48,570 bases of DNA, from NCBI RefSeq assembly GCF_000702165.1, contig NZ_JNKU01000015.1, forward strand, positions 1 to 48,570, read 5' to 3'. Origin of the DNA: Sharpea azabuensis DSM 18934 (GTDB taxonomy: Bacteria > Bacillota_I > Bacilli_A > Erysipelotrichales > Coprobacillaceae). Every line of letters begins with the position of its first letter. Position 1 is the first letter of the stretch. Under the pieces are notes generated by a model. The model made no database searches and was not told the DNA's origin. It was given only the letters and a program-made list of their open reading frames with translations. A program made the position numbers and the translations under genes. Shown here piece after piece: positions 16,477-25,243 of the stretch.

Positions 16477-17130
16477 AAAGTGTTTTTGTTAGTTGATAGA
16501 TAATCGCATAAATAGTGTAAAGTAGTCTTTGTTAAGGTTTTATTCAATGGTCTTAGATAGGAAAAGTTTACTAGAATAAAAGGAAAACCTAGAAGAGAAT
16601 GCTGGAAAAACGTGCCTTCAAAGAGTTATGCTATTCCTTGTTCAGAGAGGACATATATGAGTTCAGAAAATTTTGAATTATCACAAGATACGGTGCATTA
16701 TATACAATTATAAAAGAGGTTATTACAATACGGTGAGAATTCGGTTCAATTGAGACTATCTCTCGTTCAATGAATATGAGGAAACTGTTATAAGTCAGTT
16801 TGAATAGTATACTGGCTAGCTAAGAACTTGTAGATTGAGTTAAGTTATGAATAATATAGAAATAATGGATATTCAAGCTTTTCTACAACTTGTCATAGTA
16901 CTGAATATTGCTAAGAGAGGTTTTTTGACTTTTTTATCGAGGAATGATAAAAATAAAATTATTTTATCATCTAGATGGTGTAGGTTGTGATTATGATGAG
17001 GTTGGAGTGTTTATATGCTTATTTTGTTAGGAAGAAAATGAATCTTGAATTATATGTAATTATCTGTAATAGAGTTATTACATGTGAGTGAGAATTAAAT
17101 TGAAAGACAATGTGAGAAAGGGTAAGAATA
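16477..17130. other. Long non-coding stretch with a possible decayed small reading frame
   Basis: About 650 bases with no intact gene. From an ATG at 16657, preceded by AGAGAGG, a short frame reads MSSENFELSQDTVHYIQL, stops, continues as KRLLQYGENSVQLRLSLV and, after a one-base shift, NEYEETVISQFE. This could be the wreck of a small gene of about 55 residues; I do not recognise it. The rest is AT-rich. It bridges the decay zone and the nuclease gene. Confidence 0.35.
17065..17082. promoter_or_regulatory. Inverted repeat upstream of the OLD-type nuclease gene
   Basis: TGTAATA-GAGT-TATTACA is a perfect 7-bp inverted repeat with a four-base spacer, ending 48 bases before the nuclease ATG. It may be an operator. 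TTGAAT at 17045 could be a -35, but no canonical -10 is clear. Confidence 0.4.
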
Positions 17131-18834
17131 ATGGATCAACAAAATAATAATATTCCGTCTGTTAGCATAGAAAGGATAAAATTTAATGATGAAACTTTAA
17201 TTGATTTTGAAAGTGACGATATCGTTTTGCTAGTCGGTGCTAACAATGTTGGAAAAAGCCGTACATTAAAAGACTTGAAAGATGATTTGAACGATTTATG
17301 TAAGCCTAAAGTAATAGTTGATGAGGTCACTTATAAATCTTCTAATTTTTCCAGCAGTCAGCTCAAGGATTACTTTGAAAAGAATATCAGTAAAGATAGT
17401 TTTGGAAATTATAATGTTCTTATAGATGATAATCAATTTCAAAGTTTTAATACTTCCACTTTTACCGATAATATGGATGAAAAACAGTTTTATAAAGTGC
17501 TTTTTTCTTTTCTTTCAACAGAAAATCGTTTAAATATAACCAGGCCTATGATGTTTAATACAAATTTAGATAATCGTAGTTTAAATATCATGAAAGGGCT
17601 TGAAAGTGATCTAGAATCGATTAATACACTAAATGAAGTATTACAAATGGGGTTTGAAAAGTCTATTGAAGTTTATGAAGATTTTTTGGATGGAACAATT
17701 GTAAAGAAATATAAGATTGGTAAAAGTGAAGATATCAAGAATGTAATTAATTCTACTCGAAGGGATAATCATAATCTATCAAAAGAAATGGAGGATTTGT
17801 ATATTCAGGGAGATGGTATAAGAAGCGCTTTTGCAATTTTGGCTTCTCTTATTGTAAATAATCATTCGTTGTTTTTGATTGATGAACCTGAAACATTTTT
17901 ACATCCTCCACAAGCAAGACTATTGGCTAAGAATATAGTGAATTTATCTAACGATAAACAATGCTTTATCTCAACACATAATATAGATTTTATAAAAGGT
18001 GTTTTAGAAGCGGATTCTTCTAGAGTGAAAATAATTAAGATAGATAGATTTGAAAATAAAAATAAATTTAATCTAGTTGATAATAATAGTGTTGCTGAAA
18101 TTGCAAATGATAAGAACCTAAGATATACAAATATTTTAGATGGCCTATTTTATGATCGGCTAGTATTATGTGAAAATGAAAGTGATTGTAAGTTTTATTC
18201 TGCAATATTAGAAAATCTAGACCTTGTAAAATATCAAAATACGTTGTTTTGTGCAGTTGGTGGAAAGCATCAGTTTAAGAAGGTTGTACCACTATTGAAA
18301 AAACTGAATATTCAGTATGCTATTATTGCTGATATTGATTTAATAAATAACAAAGATAATCTAAGGCAATTAGTTAATTCAATTGAGGACGATTGTTATA
18401 ACCAAATAAATGATTACCATACAAGGTTTATAGAAGAATTTGAAGAAGGTACGTATTCTCAGATAAAAACACAAGAAGTTATAAAAACTGAGATTAATCA
18501 AATGTTTAATTCGGATAAATATATGTCAGATAAAACAGCAAAGGAAATCATAGGAGTCTTAAAAAATATTAGTAGTTTTAAACTTTTGAAAAGTGGTGGT
18601 AAAGGTGTGTTACCGCAGGGAGAATGTGTAACTTTGTTTAATAAATTAGAAGAATTCTTAAATCAACATAATGTATTCATATTAGAGTGTGGAGAAATAG
18701 AAAGATTTGTTCCTGACGTAGGGGGACATGGAAATAGTTGGGTAGAAAAAACATTTGCAAGATATAATGATATAAATAATCCTGTTTATGATGAGGCAAA
18801 GCAATTTATAAAAAATGTTTTTGATATAAAATAG
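17131..18834 (+). CDS. OLD-family ATP-dependent nuclease (ABC-type ATPase plus TOPRIM)
   Basis: 567 residues. Walker A GANNVGKS is at 36-43; the ABC-type Walker B LFLIDEPETFLHP near 247-259 is followed by ISTHNIDF (switch His). The C-terminal half is a TOPRIM domain: LCENESD near 345-352 supplies the first acidic residues and IADIDLIN near 399-406 the DxD pair. This is the layout of P2 OLD and of GajA-like nucleases, many of which defend against phage. No UvrD-like helicase (GajB) or reverse transcriptase is adjacent, so it looks like a solitary class 1 type protein. It is flanked by 650 and 450 non-coding bases and is unrelated in function to its neighbours, which suggests acquisition as a single defence gene. 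Confidence 0.82.
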   Translation: MDQQNNNIPSVSIERIKFNDETLIDFESDDIVLLVGANNVGKSRTLKDLKDDLNDLCKPKVIVDEVTYKSSNFSSSQLKDYFEKNISKDSFGNYNVLIDDNQFQSFNTSTFTDNMDEKQFYKVLFSFLSTENRLNITRPMMFNTNLDNRSLNIMKGLESDLESINTLNEVLQMGFEKSIEVYEDFLDGTIVKKYKIGKSEDIKNVINSTRRDNHNLSKEMEDLYIQGDGIRSAFAILASLIVNNHSLFLIDEPETFLHPPQARLLAKNIVNLSNDKQCFISTHNIDFIKGVLEADSSRVKIIKIDRFENKNKFNLVDNNSVAEIANDKNLRYTNILDGLFYDRLVLCENESDCKFYSAILENLDLVKYQNTLFCAVGGKHQFKKVVPLLKKLNIQYAIIADIDLINNKDNLRQLVNSIEDDCYNQINDYHTRFIEEFEEGTYSQIKTQEVIKTEINQMFNSDKYMSDKTAKEIIGVLKNISSFKLLKSGGKGVLPQGECVTLFNKLEEFLNQHNVFILECGEIERFVPDVGGHGNSWVEKTFARYNDINNPVYDEAKQFIKNVFDIK

Positions 18835-19263
18835 AAACCACATAATATGTATTAGTAATCCATTAATGTATTTAAAATGTATTAATGAATGTAATTAATT
18901 CAAAAGATTTAGGAAAAGAAGATGTTGCTTTTCAAAAACAAATATAGTTTGTGATACTCGTATTTATATAGAAAAGTAAAGTGACAATTTAAATAAGCAT
19001 GGGTGTTCTTTGTTCATACTCACAAATGCTTCATAGTTTTTCAGTTTAATACATAGACCTAGATGAGGTGGAACTACTTCGTATGCATATTAATACATGC
19101 TAGTCTTTTGCCTAAAGATTTCTTAAAAAGAATATTTACACAAAGTAAGACGTTTATAATTTCACGAGTTATAATGCACCTAGATTTTAGAGTAAGTAAA
19201 TTGGCTTCCTCTAAAAAAATATTTGGTTAAGGATTACTTGCATTATTTCTATAAAAGAGTAAT
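18835..19263. other. Non-coding stretch between nuclease gene and polysaccharide locus
   Basis: About 430 AT-rich bases without a plausible gene. An inverted repeat CATTAAT/ATTAATG lies at about 18862-18888 but lacks a T run, so it is not a clear terminator. The 3' end leads into the promoter of the polysaccharide locus. I see no RNA gene or riboswitch that I can name. Confidence 0.4.
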
Positions 19264-19278
19264 AATTTCGTGTATAAT
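19264..19278 (+). promoter_or_regulatory. Promoter (-10 block) of the polysaccharide locus
   Basis: AATTTCGTGTATAAT ends with TATAAT at 19273-19278. The identical 15 bases recur at 36192-36206 before the cytidylyltransferase gene. The -35 is poor, so the TG before the -10 may matter. Transcription should begin near 19285. Confidence 0.65.
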
Positions 19279-19301
19279 GTGTAATGCGAGGGATTTTAAA
19301 T

Positions 19302-20687
19302 ATGAGAAGAAAACTATATGCAGTGTTGTTGGCACTACTTGAAGCAATTATATATTATTACATTTTCGTTGCCCTGGACATTAACTTGGGTATTTTAAGG
19401 CAGTCTTTAGGATTGTATTTGATTTATATGTTGATGTGTGGACATTATAGTATCAAAGATACATTGATATGGAATGAGATTAAGCATGTCACAAAAGCTA
19501 CAGCTTTCTATCTTATAACATATATCATTATTCTTCCAACATCCATGTTCCAGGATAAGCGAAGATATCTAGTTTTTCTAGCAATCATCATGTATTTTAT
19601 TACAATATTCCTATCAAGAACATTACGCATAGTCTTTAGAAAGTTCCTAGTAAGGAATACATTGGTTATTGGTACAGGCAAAGATGCTTTAGATTATGGT
19701 CGTACGCTTAATAATAATAGATTTGCGATAACAAGAGTAGTTGGCTTTGTTGATATGAATTCTTGTAGTAAGTTTGACCAACAATTTAATAATGTAGTTG
19801 ATTTAGAAAAGAGCCATAAATTCTTTAAATATGATGTCTTTAAATATCAGGATTTAAGAAAGATTGTTAAAGATAAACATATTGAACAGATTTCTATTAT
19901 TGAACCTGATATGGATCAAAAGACATTTGATATTGCCATGGAAGATGCTTCACAATTGGTAGACCATGTTAAGTATATGCCTGAAGATAATCATATGATG
20001 AACTTCTCTTCATCTATTAGAGATTTCGACGGTATTCTTATTATTTCGGCCTCAAGAAGAAAGCCAAGAGCTATTGATGCTGTGTTAAAGAGAATGATGG
20101 ATATTTTCTTCTCACTTATTGGATGTCTATTTATTCTTCCGATTGCGGTCGTTGTAAAGATCATGAACTTAGCACATGGAGATCATGCGTCAATTTTCTA
20201 TAAACAAAAACGTGTAGGACGTTATGGTAGGGACCTTAATGTATATAAGTTTAGAAGTATGGTCCCTAATGCAGAGGAAGTTTTAAAAGATATTCTGGCG
20301 AAAGATCCAGAGAAGAGAGCAGAGTGGGAAAGAAGTGCAAAGCTTGAGGATGATCCTCGTGTTACTGCTGCAGGTAAGTTTCTTCGTAAGACATCACTTG
20401 ATGAATTCCCACAGTTCATTAATGTCTTAAAAGGTGATATGTCACTTATTGGACCTCGTCCAGTTATTCCAGAAGAACTAGAATGGTATGGTGATCGTGT
20501 CACAGAATTCCTTTCAGCTAAACCAGGTCTAACTGGATATTGGGCAAGCCATGGACGTAGTGATGTTGACTATCCAGAACGTTGTGATTTAGAGTTTTAT
20601 TATGTACATCATCAAAGCATTTTCTTAGACTTACAGATTGTCTTAAGAACAGCATTAGGTGTTATATTTGGAGAAGGTGCAAGATAA
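19302..20687 (+). CDS. Polyprenyl glycosylphosphotransferase (priming sugar transferase, WbaP/CpsE type)
   Basis: 461 residues. Several N-terminal membrane segments (to about residue 105), a central Rossmann-like region beginning near LVIGTG, one further membrane segment (about 268-288) and the C-terminal bacterial sugar transferase domain. The latter shows KRMMDIFFS, FYKQKRVG, VYKFRSM, LRKTSLDEFPQ and LIGPRPV. It moves a sugar-1-phosphate (often glucose or galactose) from UDP-sugar to undecaprenyl phosphate and so starts each repeat unit. An ATG at 19284 is in frame but falls at the expected transcription start; the ATG at 19302, with GAGGG upstream, is chosen. It is the first gene of the locus. 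Confidence 0.93.
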   Translation: MRRKLYAVLLALLEAIIYYYIFVALDINLGILRQSLGLYLIYMLMCGHYSIKDTLIWNEIKHVTKATAFYLITYIIILPTSMFQDKRRYLVFLAIIMYFITIFLSRTLRIVFRKFLVRNTLVIGTGKDALDYGRTLNNNRFAITRVVGFVDMNSCSKFDQQFNNVVDLEKSHKFFKYDVFKYQDLRKIVKDKHIEQISIIEPDMDQKTFDIAMEDASQLVDHVKYMPEDNHMMNFSSSIRDFDGILIISASRRKPRAIDAVLKRMMDIFFSLIGCLFILPIAVVVKIMNLAHGDHASIFYKQKRVGRYGRDLNVYKFRSMVPNAEEVLKDILAKDPEKRAEWERSAKLEDDPRVTAAGKFLRKTSLDEFPQFINVLKGDMSLIGPRPVIPEELEWYGDRVTEFLSAKPGLTGYWASHGRSDVDYPERCDLEFYYVHHQSIFLDLQIVLRTALGVIFGEGAR

Positions 20688-20689
20688 TT

Positions 20690-21466
20690 ATGAAAAATAT
20701 CAAAGTTATTGTAGCAACACATAAGAAATATCAAATGCCGACTGATCCTATGTACTTACCAGTACAAGTGGGGTCAGAAGGTAAAGAAGATTTAGGATAT
20801 CAGAGAGATAATGAAGGTGAAAATATTTCTCAGCTTAATCCTGCTTTTTGTGAGCTTACAGGCTTATATTGGGCTTGGAAGAACCTAGACGCTGATTATA
20901 TCGGCTTAGCACACTATCGTAGACATTTCAAAGGAAAACAACATGACAAAGATCCTTTTAAAGAAGTGCTTACACAAGCAGAAGCTAGCGTATTGTTTGA
21001 TAAAACAGATATCATCCTCACCAAGAAGAGAAAGTATTATATCGAAACAATCCATGATCATTATGCGCATACAATGTATCCAGAACCATTGGATGAGGCA
21101 GGAAAGATCCTTGAAGAAAAGTATCCTGAATATAAACCATATTTTGATAAACATATGCAGGAAAGAAGCCAACATGCATTTAATATGTTTATTATGAAAA
21201 AGGATAAATTTGATGAATATTGTACTTGGTTATTCGATATATTATTTGAGCTTACAAAGAGATTCGAAGATGCCAATTATTCAGCATTCCATGCAAGATA
21301 TCCAGGCAGAGTATCAGAAAGATTACTTGATGTATGGCTAATGAAGAATGGATATGACTATGAGGAAGTACCATTCATATACATGGAAAAAGTCAATATG
21401 TGGAAGAAAGGCACAGGCTTCCTTAAAGCTAAGTTCTTCCATAAAAAATATGGAGAAAGTTTTTAG
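20690..21466 (+). CDS. DUF4422 glycosyltransferase-like protein
   Basis: 258 residues, three bases after the priming enzyme. The IKVIVATHKKY start, ISQLNPAFCELTGLYWAWKN and YIGLAHYRRHF are the signature of DUF4422, a family found in capsule and lipopolysaccharide loci and thought to be glycosyltransferases. No membrane segment or signal is present, so it acts on the inner face of the membrane, perhaps adding the second sugar. A hairpin after the gene suggests part of the transcripts end here. Donor and linkage are unknown. Confidence 0.85.
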   Translation: MKNIKVIVATHKKYQMPTDPMYLPVQVGSEGKEDLGYQRDNEGENISQLNPAFCELTGLYWAWKNLDADYIGLAHYRRHFKGKQHDKDPFKEVLTQAEASVLFDKTDIILTKKRKYYIETIHDHYAHTMYPEPLDEAGKILEEKYPEYKPYFDKHMQERSQHAFNMFIMKKDKFDEYCTWLFDILFELTKRFEDANYSAFHARYPGRVSERLLDVWLMKNGYDYEEVPFIYMEKVNMWKKGTGFLKAKFFHKKYGESF

Positions 21467-21478
21467 GTAGAATAGCTT

Positions 21479-21502
21479 TAGAATAATTAATTCTAGTTTT
21501 TT
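21479..21502 (+). terminator. Weak Rho-independent terminator
   Basis: TAGAAT (21479-21484) and ATTCTA (21490-21495) pair around AATTA, followed by G and six T. The stem is short and AT-only at its base, so termination may be partial. Confidence 0.45.
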
Positions 21503-21602
21503 ATCATCATCTTATTTCAGAGTTAGTATGATATTTAATATCTAAGAAATGAGAACAATAGACTCCAAAATAATGTGATTAAGAATAAAGGAGAAAGAAA
21601 AA

Positions 21603-22709
21603 ATGGCACAGTATGATTATTTAGTAGTTGGTGCAGGTCTGTTTGGAGCAATCTTTGCCCATGAAGCCAATAAGAGAGGAAAAAAAGTTTTAGTTATCGA
21701 TAAGCGAGATCATGTCGCAGGTAATATTTATACAAAGGAAGTAGAAGGTATTAATGTGCATGTATATGGTGCACATATCTTCCATACTTCTAATGAAGAA
21801 GTATGGAACTACGTGAACCAGTTCGCTAAGTTTAACAGATATACAAATAGCCCTATTGCTTACTACAAGGGGCAGGTTTACAACATGCCTTTCAACATGA
21901 ATACATTCTCTAAGCTTTGGCCTGAAGTACGTACACCAGCTGAAGCTAAAGCTAAGATCGAAGCTGAAAGAGCTAAGGTCGCTGTAGAGAATCCAAAGAA
22001 CCTAGAAGAACAGGCTTTATCACTTGGTGGTAAGGAAATCTATGAAATCTTTGTCAAAGGCTATACACAGAAACAATGGGGTAGACCATGTACTGAATTA
22101 CCAGCCTTTATCATCAAGAGATTACCATTTAGATTTACATATGATAATAACTATTTCAATGATGATTATCAGGGAATTCCTATTGGTGGTTATACACAAA
22201 TTGTTGAAAAGATGCTTGATGGTATTGAAGTAAGACTTAATACAGACTTCCTAGAAAATAGAGAAGAATATGAAAATATTGCTGATAAGATTGTCTATAC
22301 TGGTATGATTGATCAGTATTATGATTATAAATTAGGTACTCTTGAGTACAGATCACTTAGATTTGAAACAGAAGTACTAGATGAAGAAAACTTCCAGGGT
22401 AATGCCGTAGTGAACTATGAAGAATATGAAATACCATATACACGTATTATCGAACACAAGCACTTTGAATTTGGCACACAACCAAAAACAGTCATCACAA
22501 GAGAATATCCAGCTACATGGCATAAGGGTGATGAACCATACTATGCTATGAATGATGATAAGAACAATGCCTTATATGCAAAGTATAAGAAGCTAGCTGA
22601 TGATGAAGGTAAGGTTATCTTTGGTGGTAGACTTGGCCTTTATAAGTATTTTGATATGGATGATACTGTAGCTGCAGCATTACATTGTGTAAAGAAGGAA
22701 TTGGATTAA
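21603..22709 (+). CDS. glf: UDP-galactopyranose mutase
   Basis: 368 residues, the usual length. An N-terminal FAD-binding GAGLFGA motif (residues 9-15 or so), then VIDKRDHVAGN, YGAHIFHTS, the conserved YTQKQWG and a C-terminal GRLGLYKYFDMD flavin segment. It isomerises UDP-galactopyranose to UDP-galactofuranose in the cytoplasm, using reduced FAD. AAAGGAGAAAG precedes the ATG. A Galf-transferase-like gene lies at 26359, so the polymer probably contains galactofuranose. A strong terminator follows. Confidence 0.97.
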   Translation: MAQYDYLVVGAGLFGAIFAHEANKRGKKVLVIDKRDHVAGNIYTKEVEGINVHVYGAHIFHTSNEEVWNYVNQFAKFNRYTNSPIAYYKGQVYNMPFNMNTFSKLWPEVRTPAEAKAKIEAERAKVAVENPKNLEEQALSLGGKEIYEIFVKGYTQKQWGRPCTELPAFIIKRLPFRFTYDNNYFNDDYQGIPIGGYTQIVEKMLDGIEVRLNTDFLENREEYENIADKIVYTGMIDQYYDYKLGTLEYRSLRFETEVLDEENFQGNAVVNYEEYEIPYTRIIEHKHFEFGTQPKTVITREYPATWHKGDEPYYAMNDDKNNALYAKYKKLADDEGKVIFGGRLGLYKYFDMDDTVAAALHCVKKELD

Positions 22710-22714
22710 TAACT

Positions 22715-22742
22715 AGGCAGTTCGATGAACTGCCTTAATTTT
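22715..22742 (+). terminator. Rho-independent terminator after glf
   Basis: AGGCAGTTC (22715-22723) and GAACTGCCT (22727-22735) form a perfect 9-bp stem with a three-base loop, followed by TAATTTTT. With the flippase ATG at 22759 there is little room for a new promoter, so it may act as a partial terminator setting downstream dosage. Confidence 0.8.
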
Positions 22743-22758
22743 TGGAAGGAAAGAATTT

Positions 22759-24207
22759 ATGGCTAAACAAAAATCACTAAAAGTTAATTTTATCATGAAT
22801 GCCATCCTAACGATGTCATCGTTTATTTTCCCGCTAATTACCTTTCCATATGTATCACGAATATTAATGCCAGAAGGAATGGGAAAGGTTAATTTTGCAA
22901 TTTCAGTAATAAACTACTTTAGCATGTTTGCCCAGCTAGGTATACCAACGTATGGCATACGTATTTGCGCACAAGTTAGAGATGATCATGAAAAATTGAC
23001 TAGAACAGCACATGAATTATTATTTATAAACTTTGTAATGACTATAATAAGTTATTTTGGATTATTCATGGCAGTATTATTTGTACCAAAACTTGCCTCG
23101 GAAAAAACACTCTATATTATTACAAGTTTTATAATTTTTTTAACTGCAATAGGTATGGAGTGGTTATATAAAGCACTTGAACAATATACATATATTACAA
23201 TTCGATCAATTGTTTTTAAATTTATTGGTTTAATAGCAATGTTTATACTGGTTCATTCGAAAAGTGATTATGTTATCTATGGTGCTATTAGTGTATTTTC
23301 AAGCAGTGGATCATTTGTGCTTAATTTATTTAATGCACATAAATACATTGGACTTAAGCCTGTAGGAAATTATAATGTAAAAAAACATTTAAAACCTATA
23401 CTTGTATTTTTTTCCATGTCTATAGCGACTACTATATATACAAATTTGGACACTGTTATGCTTGGTTTTATGAAATCCGATGCAGATGTAGGTTATTACA
23501 CGGCTGCAACTAAGATAAAAAACATATTAGTATCTATTGTGACTTCATTGGGAACAGTTCTTCTTCCAAGAGCTTCATATTACATAGAACAAGGAAACCT
23601 TGAACAATTTAGGAATTTATCTAAAAAAGCAATGAATTTTGTTTTTATTATTGCTGTTCCAATGATGATATACTTTATTCTCTTTGCTAAGCAAGGTATA
23701 GTATTATTATCTGGAAAAGCATTTATTAAAGCTACTCTACCAATGCAATTAATTATGCCAACATTATTATTTATTGGCATCACAAATATTACAGGTATTC
23801 AAATTCTTGTCCCACTCGGTTATGAAAAAATTGTACTTCTTTCAACAGTTGTAGGTGCAATTGTAGACTTACTTATTAACTGGTTATTGATTCCTTCACT
23901 TGCATCTTCTGGAGCCTCTATTGGAACGTTGGCAGCAGAATTTGTAGTTTTAGTAGTGCAATATTTTGTGGCTATACGCGAGGTACCTGGCTTATTTAGG
24001 GAAATTAAGTACTATAAGATATTTATTGCAGTAGTTGCCAGTTCGCTTATTTCTATCTGGACATTAGAATTAGGCTTTGGGGTATTTATTACTCTTGTTG
24101 TATCTGCCATACTATTCTTTGCTGTATATGGCTTAATATTGTTGATATTGAAAGAACAATTAATAACTGAAATTTTTTATCAATTTATCAATAAAATAAA
24201 AAAGTAA
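22759..24207 (+). CDS. wzx: Wzx-type oligosaccharide flippase
   Basis: 482 residues with about 14 hydrophobic segments throughout. The start KVNFIMNAILTMSSFIFPLITFPYVSRILMP... is typical of the RfbX/Wzx branch of the MOP exporter superfamily. It flips the undecaprenyl-linked repeat unit across the membrane so that Wzy can polymerise it. GGAAGGA precedes the ATG. A second, only distantly similar exporter of the same superfamily is at 42788, so two lipid-linked substrates may be exported from this locus. Confidence 0.92.
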   Translation: MAKQKSLKVNFIMNAILTMSSFIFPLITFPYVSRILMPEGMGKVNFAISVINYFSMFAQLGIPTYGIRICAQVRDDHEKLTRTAHELLFINFVMTIISYFGLFMAVLFVPKLASEKTLYIITSFIIFLTAIGMEWLYKALEQYTYITIRSIVFKFIGLIAMFILVHSKSDYVIYGAISVFSSSGSFVLNLFNAHKYIGLKPVGNYNVKKHLKPILVFFSMSIATTIYTNLDTVMLGFMKSDADVGYYTAATKIKNILVSIVTSLGTVLLPRASYYIEQGNLEQFRNLSKKAMNFVFIIAVPMMIYFILFAKQGIVLLSGKAFIKATLPMQLIMPTLLFIGITNITGIQILVPLGYEKIVLLSTVVGAIVDLLINWLLIPSLASSGASIGTLAAEFVVLVVQYFVAIREVPGLFREIKYYKIFIAVVASSLISIWTLELGFGVFITLVVSAILFFAVYGLILLILKEQLITEIFYQFINKIKK

Positions 24208-24223
24208 TATTGTGAGGTAGTTT

Positions 24224-25243
24224 ATGCTTTCTATTATTGTTCCAGCGTATAATGCAGAAAATACAATTAAACAATCAATAAATAATTTATTAGATAACGA
24301 TTGCTTCGAGATTATTATTATTGAGAATGGATCGACTGATAAAACAACCGATGTAGTTGAAGAAGTTGTTGATAAACACAGCAATGTAAAACTATTACAT
24401 TCTACGCCTGGTGTATCCAATGCACGTAATTGTGGAATTGAGCTTGCGAGTGGTGATTATATTGCCTTTCTTGATGCGGATGATTATTATGAAGTCAATA
24501 CTTTGATTGAATTCTACAGTAGAGCAAAAAAAGATGGATATGATATTCTTATGGGTGCTTACTCAAGAGATTATGCTAATCTTAAAGAAAAGCATTATTA
24601 TTACAACGAAGAAAAAGTATTTAATTCTTCAAACATTGATGAATTTGTTAGGGATACACTGATACCTGAGAAAGGTGTAGGCTTAGTTTGGGGAAAGGTA
24701 ATTAAGACATCTTTGTTGAAAAATGAAGAACTCGTTTTTAATCCAAAATTAAGTTTTGCTGAAGATGCCGAAATGATGTTCAGAACGGCTATAAAATCAA
24801 GAAAGATTGGTTATATACCAGAAATATTATATCATTATACTTTTAATCCGAATTCTGCTGTTAGAAAGTATAAAGAAGACTTAGATCAACGATATATTTT
24901 AGCGATGAGAGCTGTCCTTAGTGATATAAGGAATACTGAGAATGGAGATAAATATTTGGAGTCTTATTATACTTTCGTAAATAATCATTTATTGATTATT
25001 GCAGTTAACTTTTCATTTTCTCCATTCAATGGAAAAAAATACCAAGTAAACAAAAATGAATTTAGAAAACTTTGTCAAGAAGATGTTTTTAAACTAGGAT
25101 TGGAACATCCGAATTATAAGAAATTGTCAAAAAGTCGTGCTATTCCATTGTTTTTCGTCAAGCATCATTTGTATTATTTAATGTACTTAGTTGTAAGGTT
25201 TAGACATAAACAATTTAAAAAGAGAAATGAGGAGAGTGTTTAA
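24224..25243 (+). CDS. Glycosyltransferase family 2
   Basis: 339 residues with a GT-A fold N-terminus: LSIIVPAYNAENTI, IENGSTDKT, the NARNCGIELASG segment and the metal-binding FLDADD. LSFAEDAEMMFRT is the usual ED acid/base region. Inverting GT2 enzymes of this form add one sugar to the lipid-linked unit on the cytoplasmic side. It ends with the base that begins the ATG of the next gene, so translation is coupled. Donor unknown. Confidence 0.9.
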   Translation: MLSIIVPAYNAENTIKQSINNLLDNDCFEIIIIENGSTDKTTDVVEEVVDKHSNVKLLHSTPGVSNARNCGIELASGDYIAFLDADDYYEVNTLIEFYSRAKKDGYDILMGAYSRDYANLKEKHYYYNEEKVFNSSNIDEFVRDTLIPEKGVGLVWGKVIKTSLLKNEELVFNPKLSFAEDAEMMFRTAIKSRKIGYIPEILYHYTFNPNSAVRKYKEDLDQRYILAMRAVLSDIRNTENGDKYLESYYTFVNNHLLIIAVNFSFSPFNGKKYQVNKNEFRKLCQEDVFKLGLEHPNYKKLSKSRAIPLFFVKHHLYYLMYLVVRFRHKQFKKRNEESV

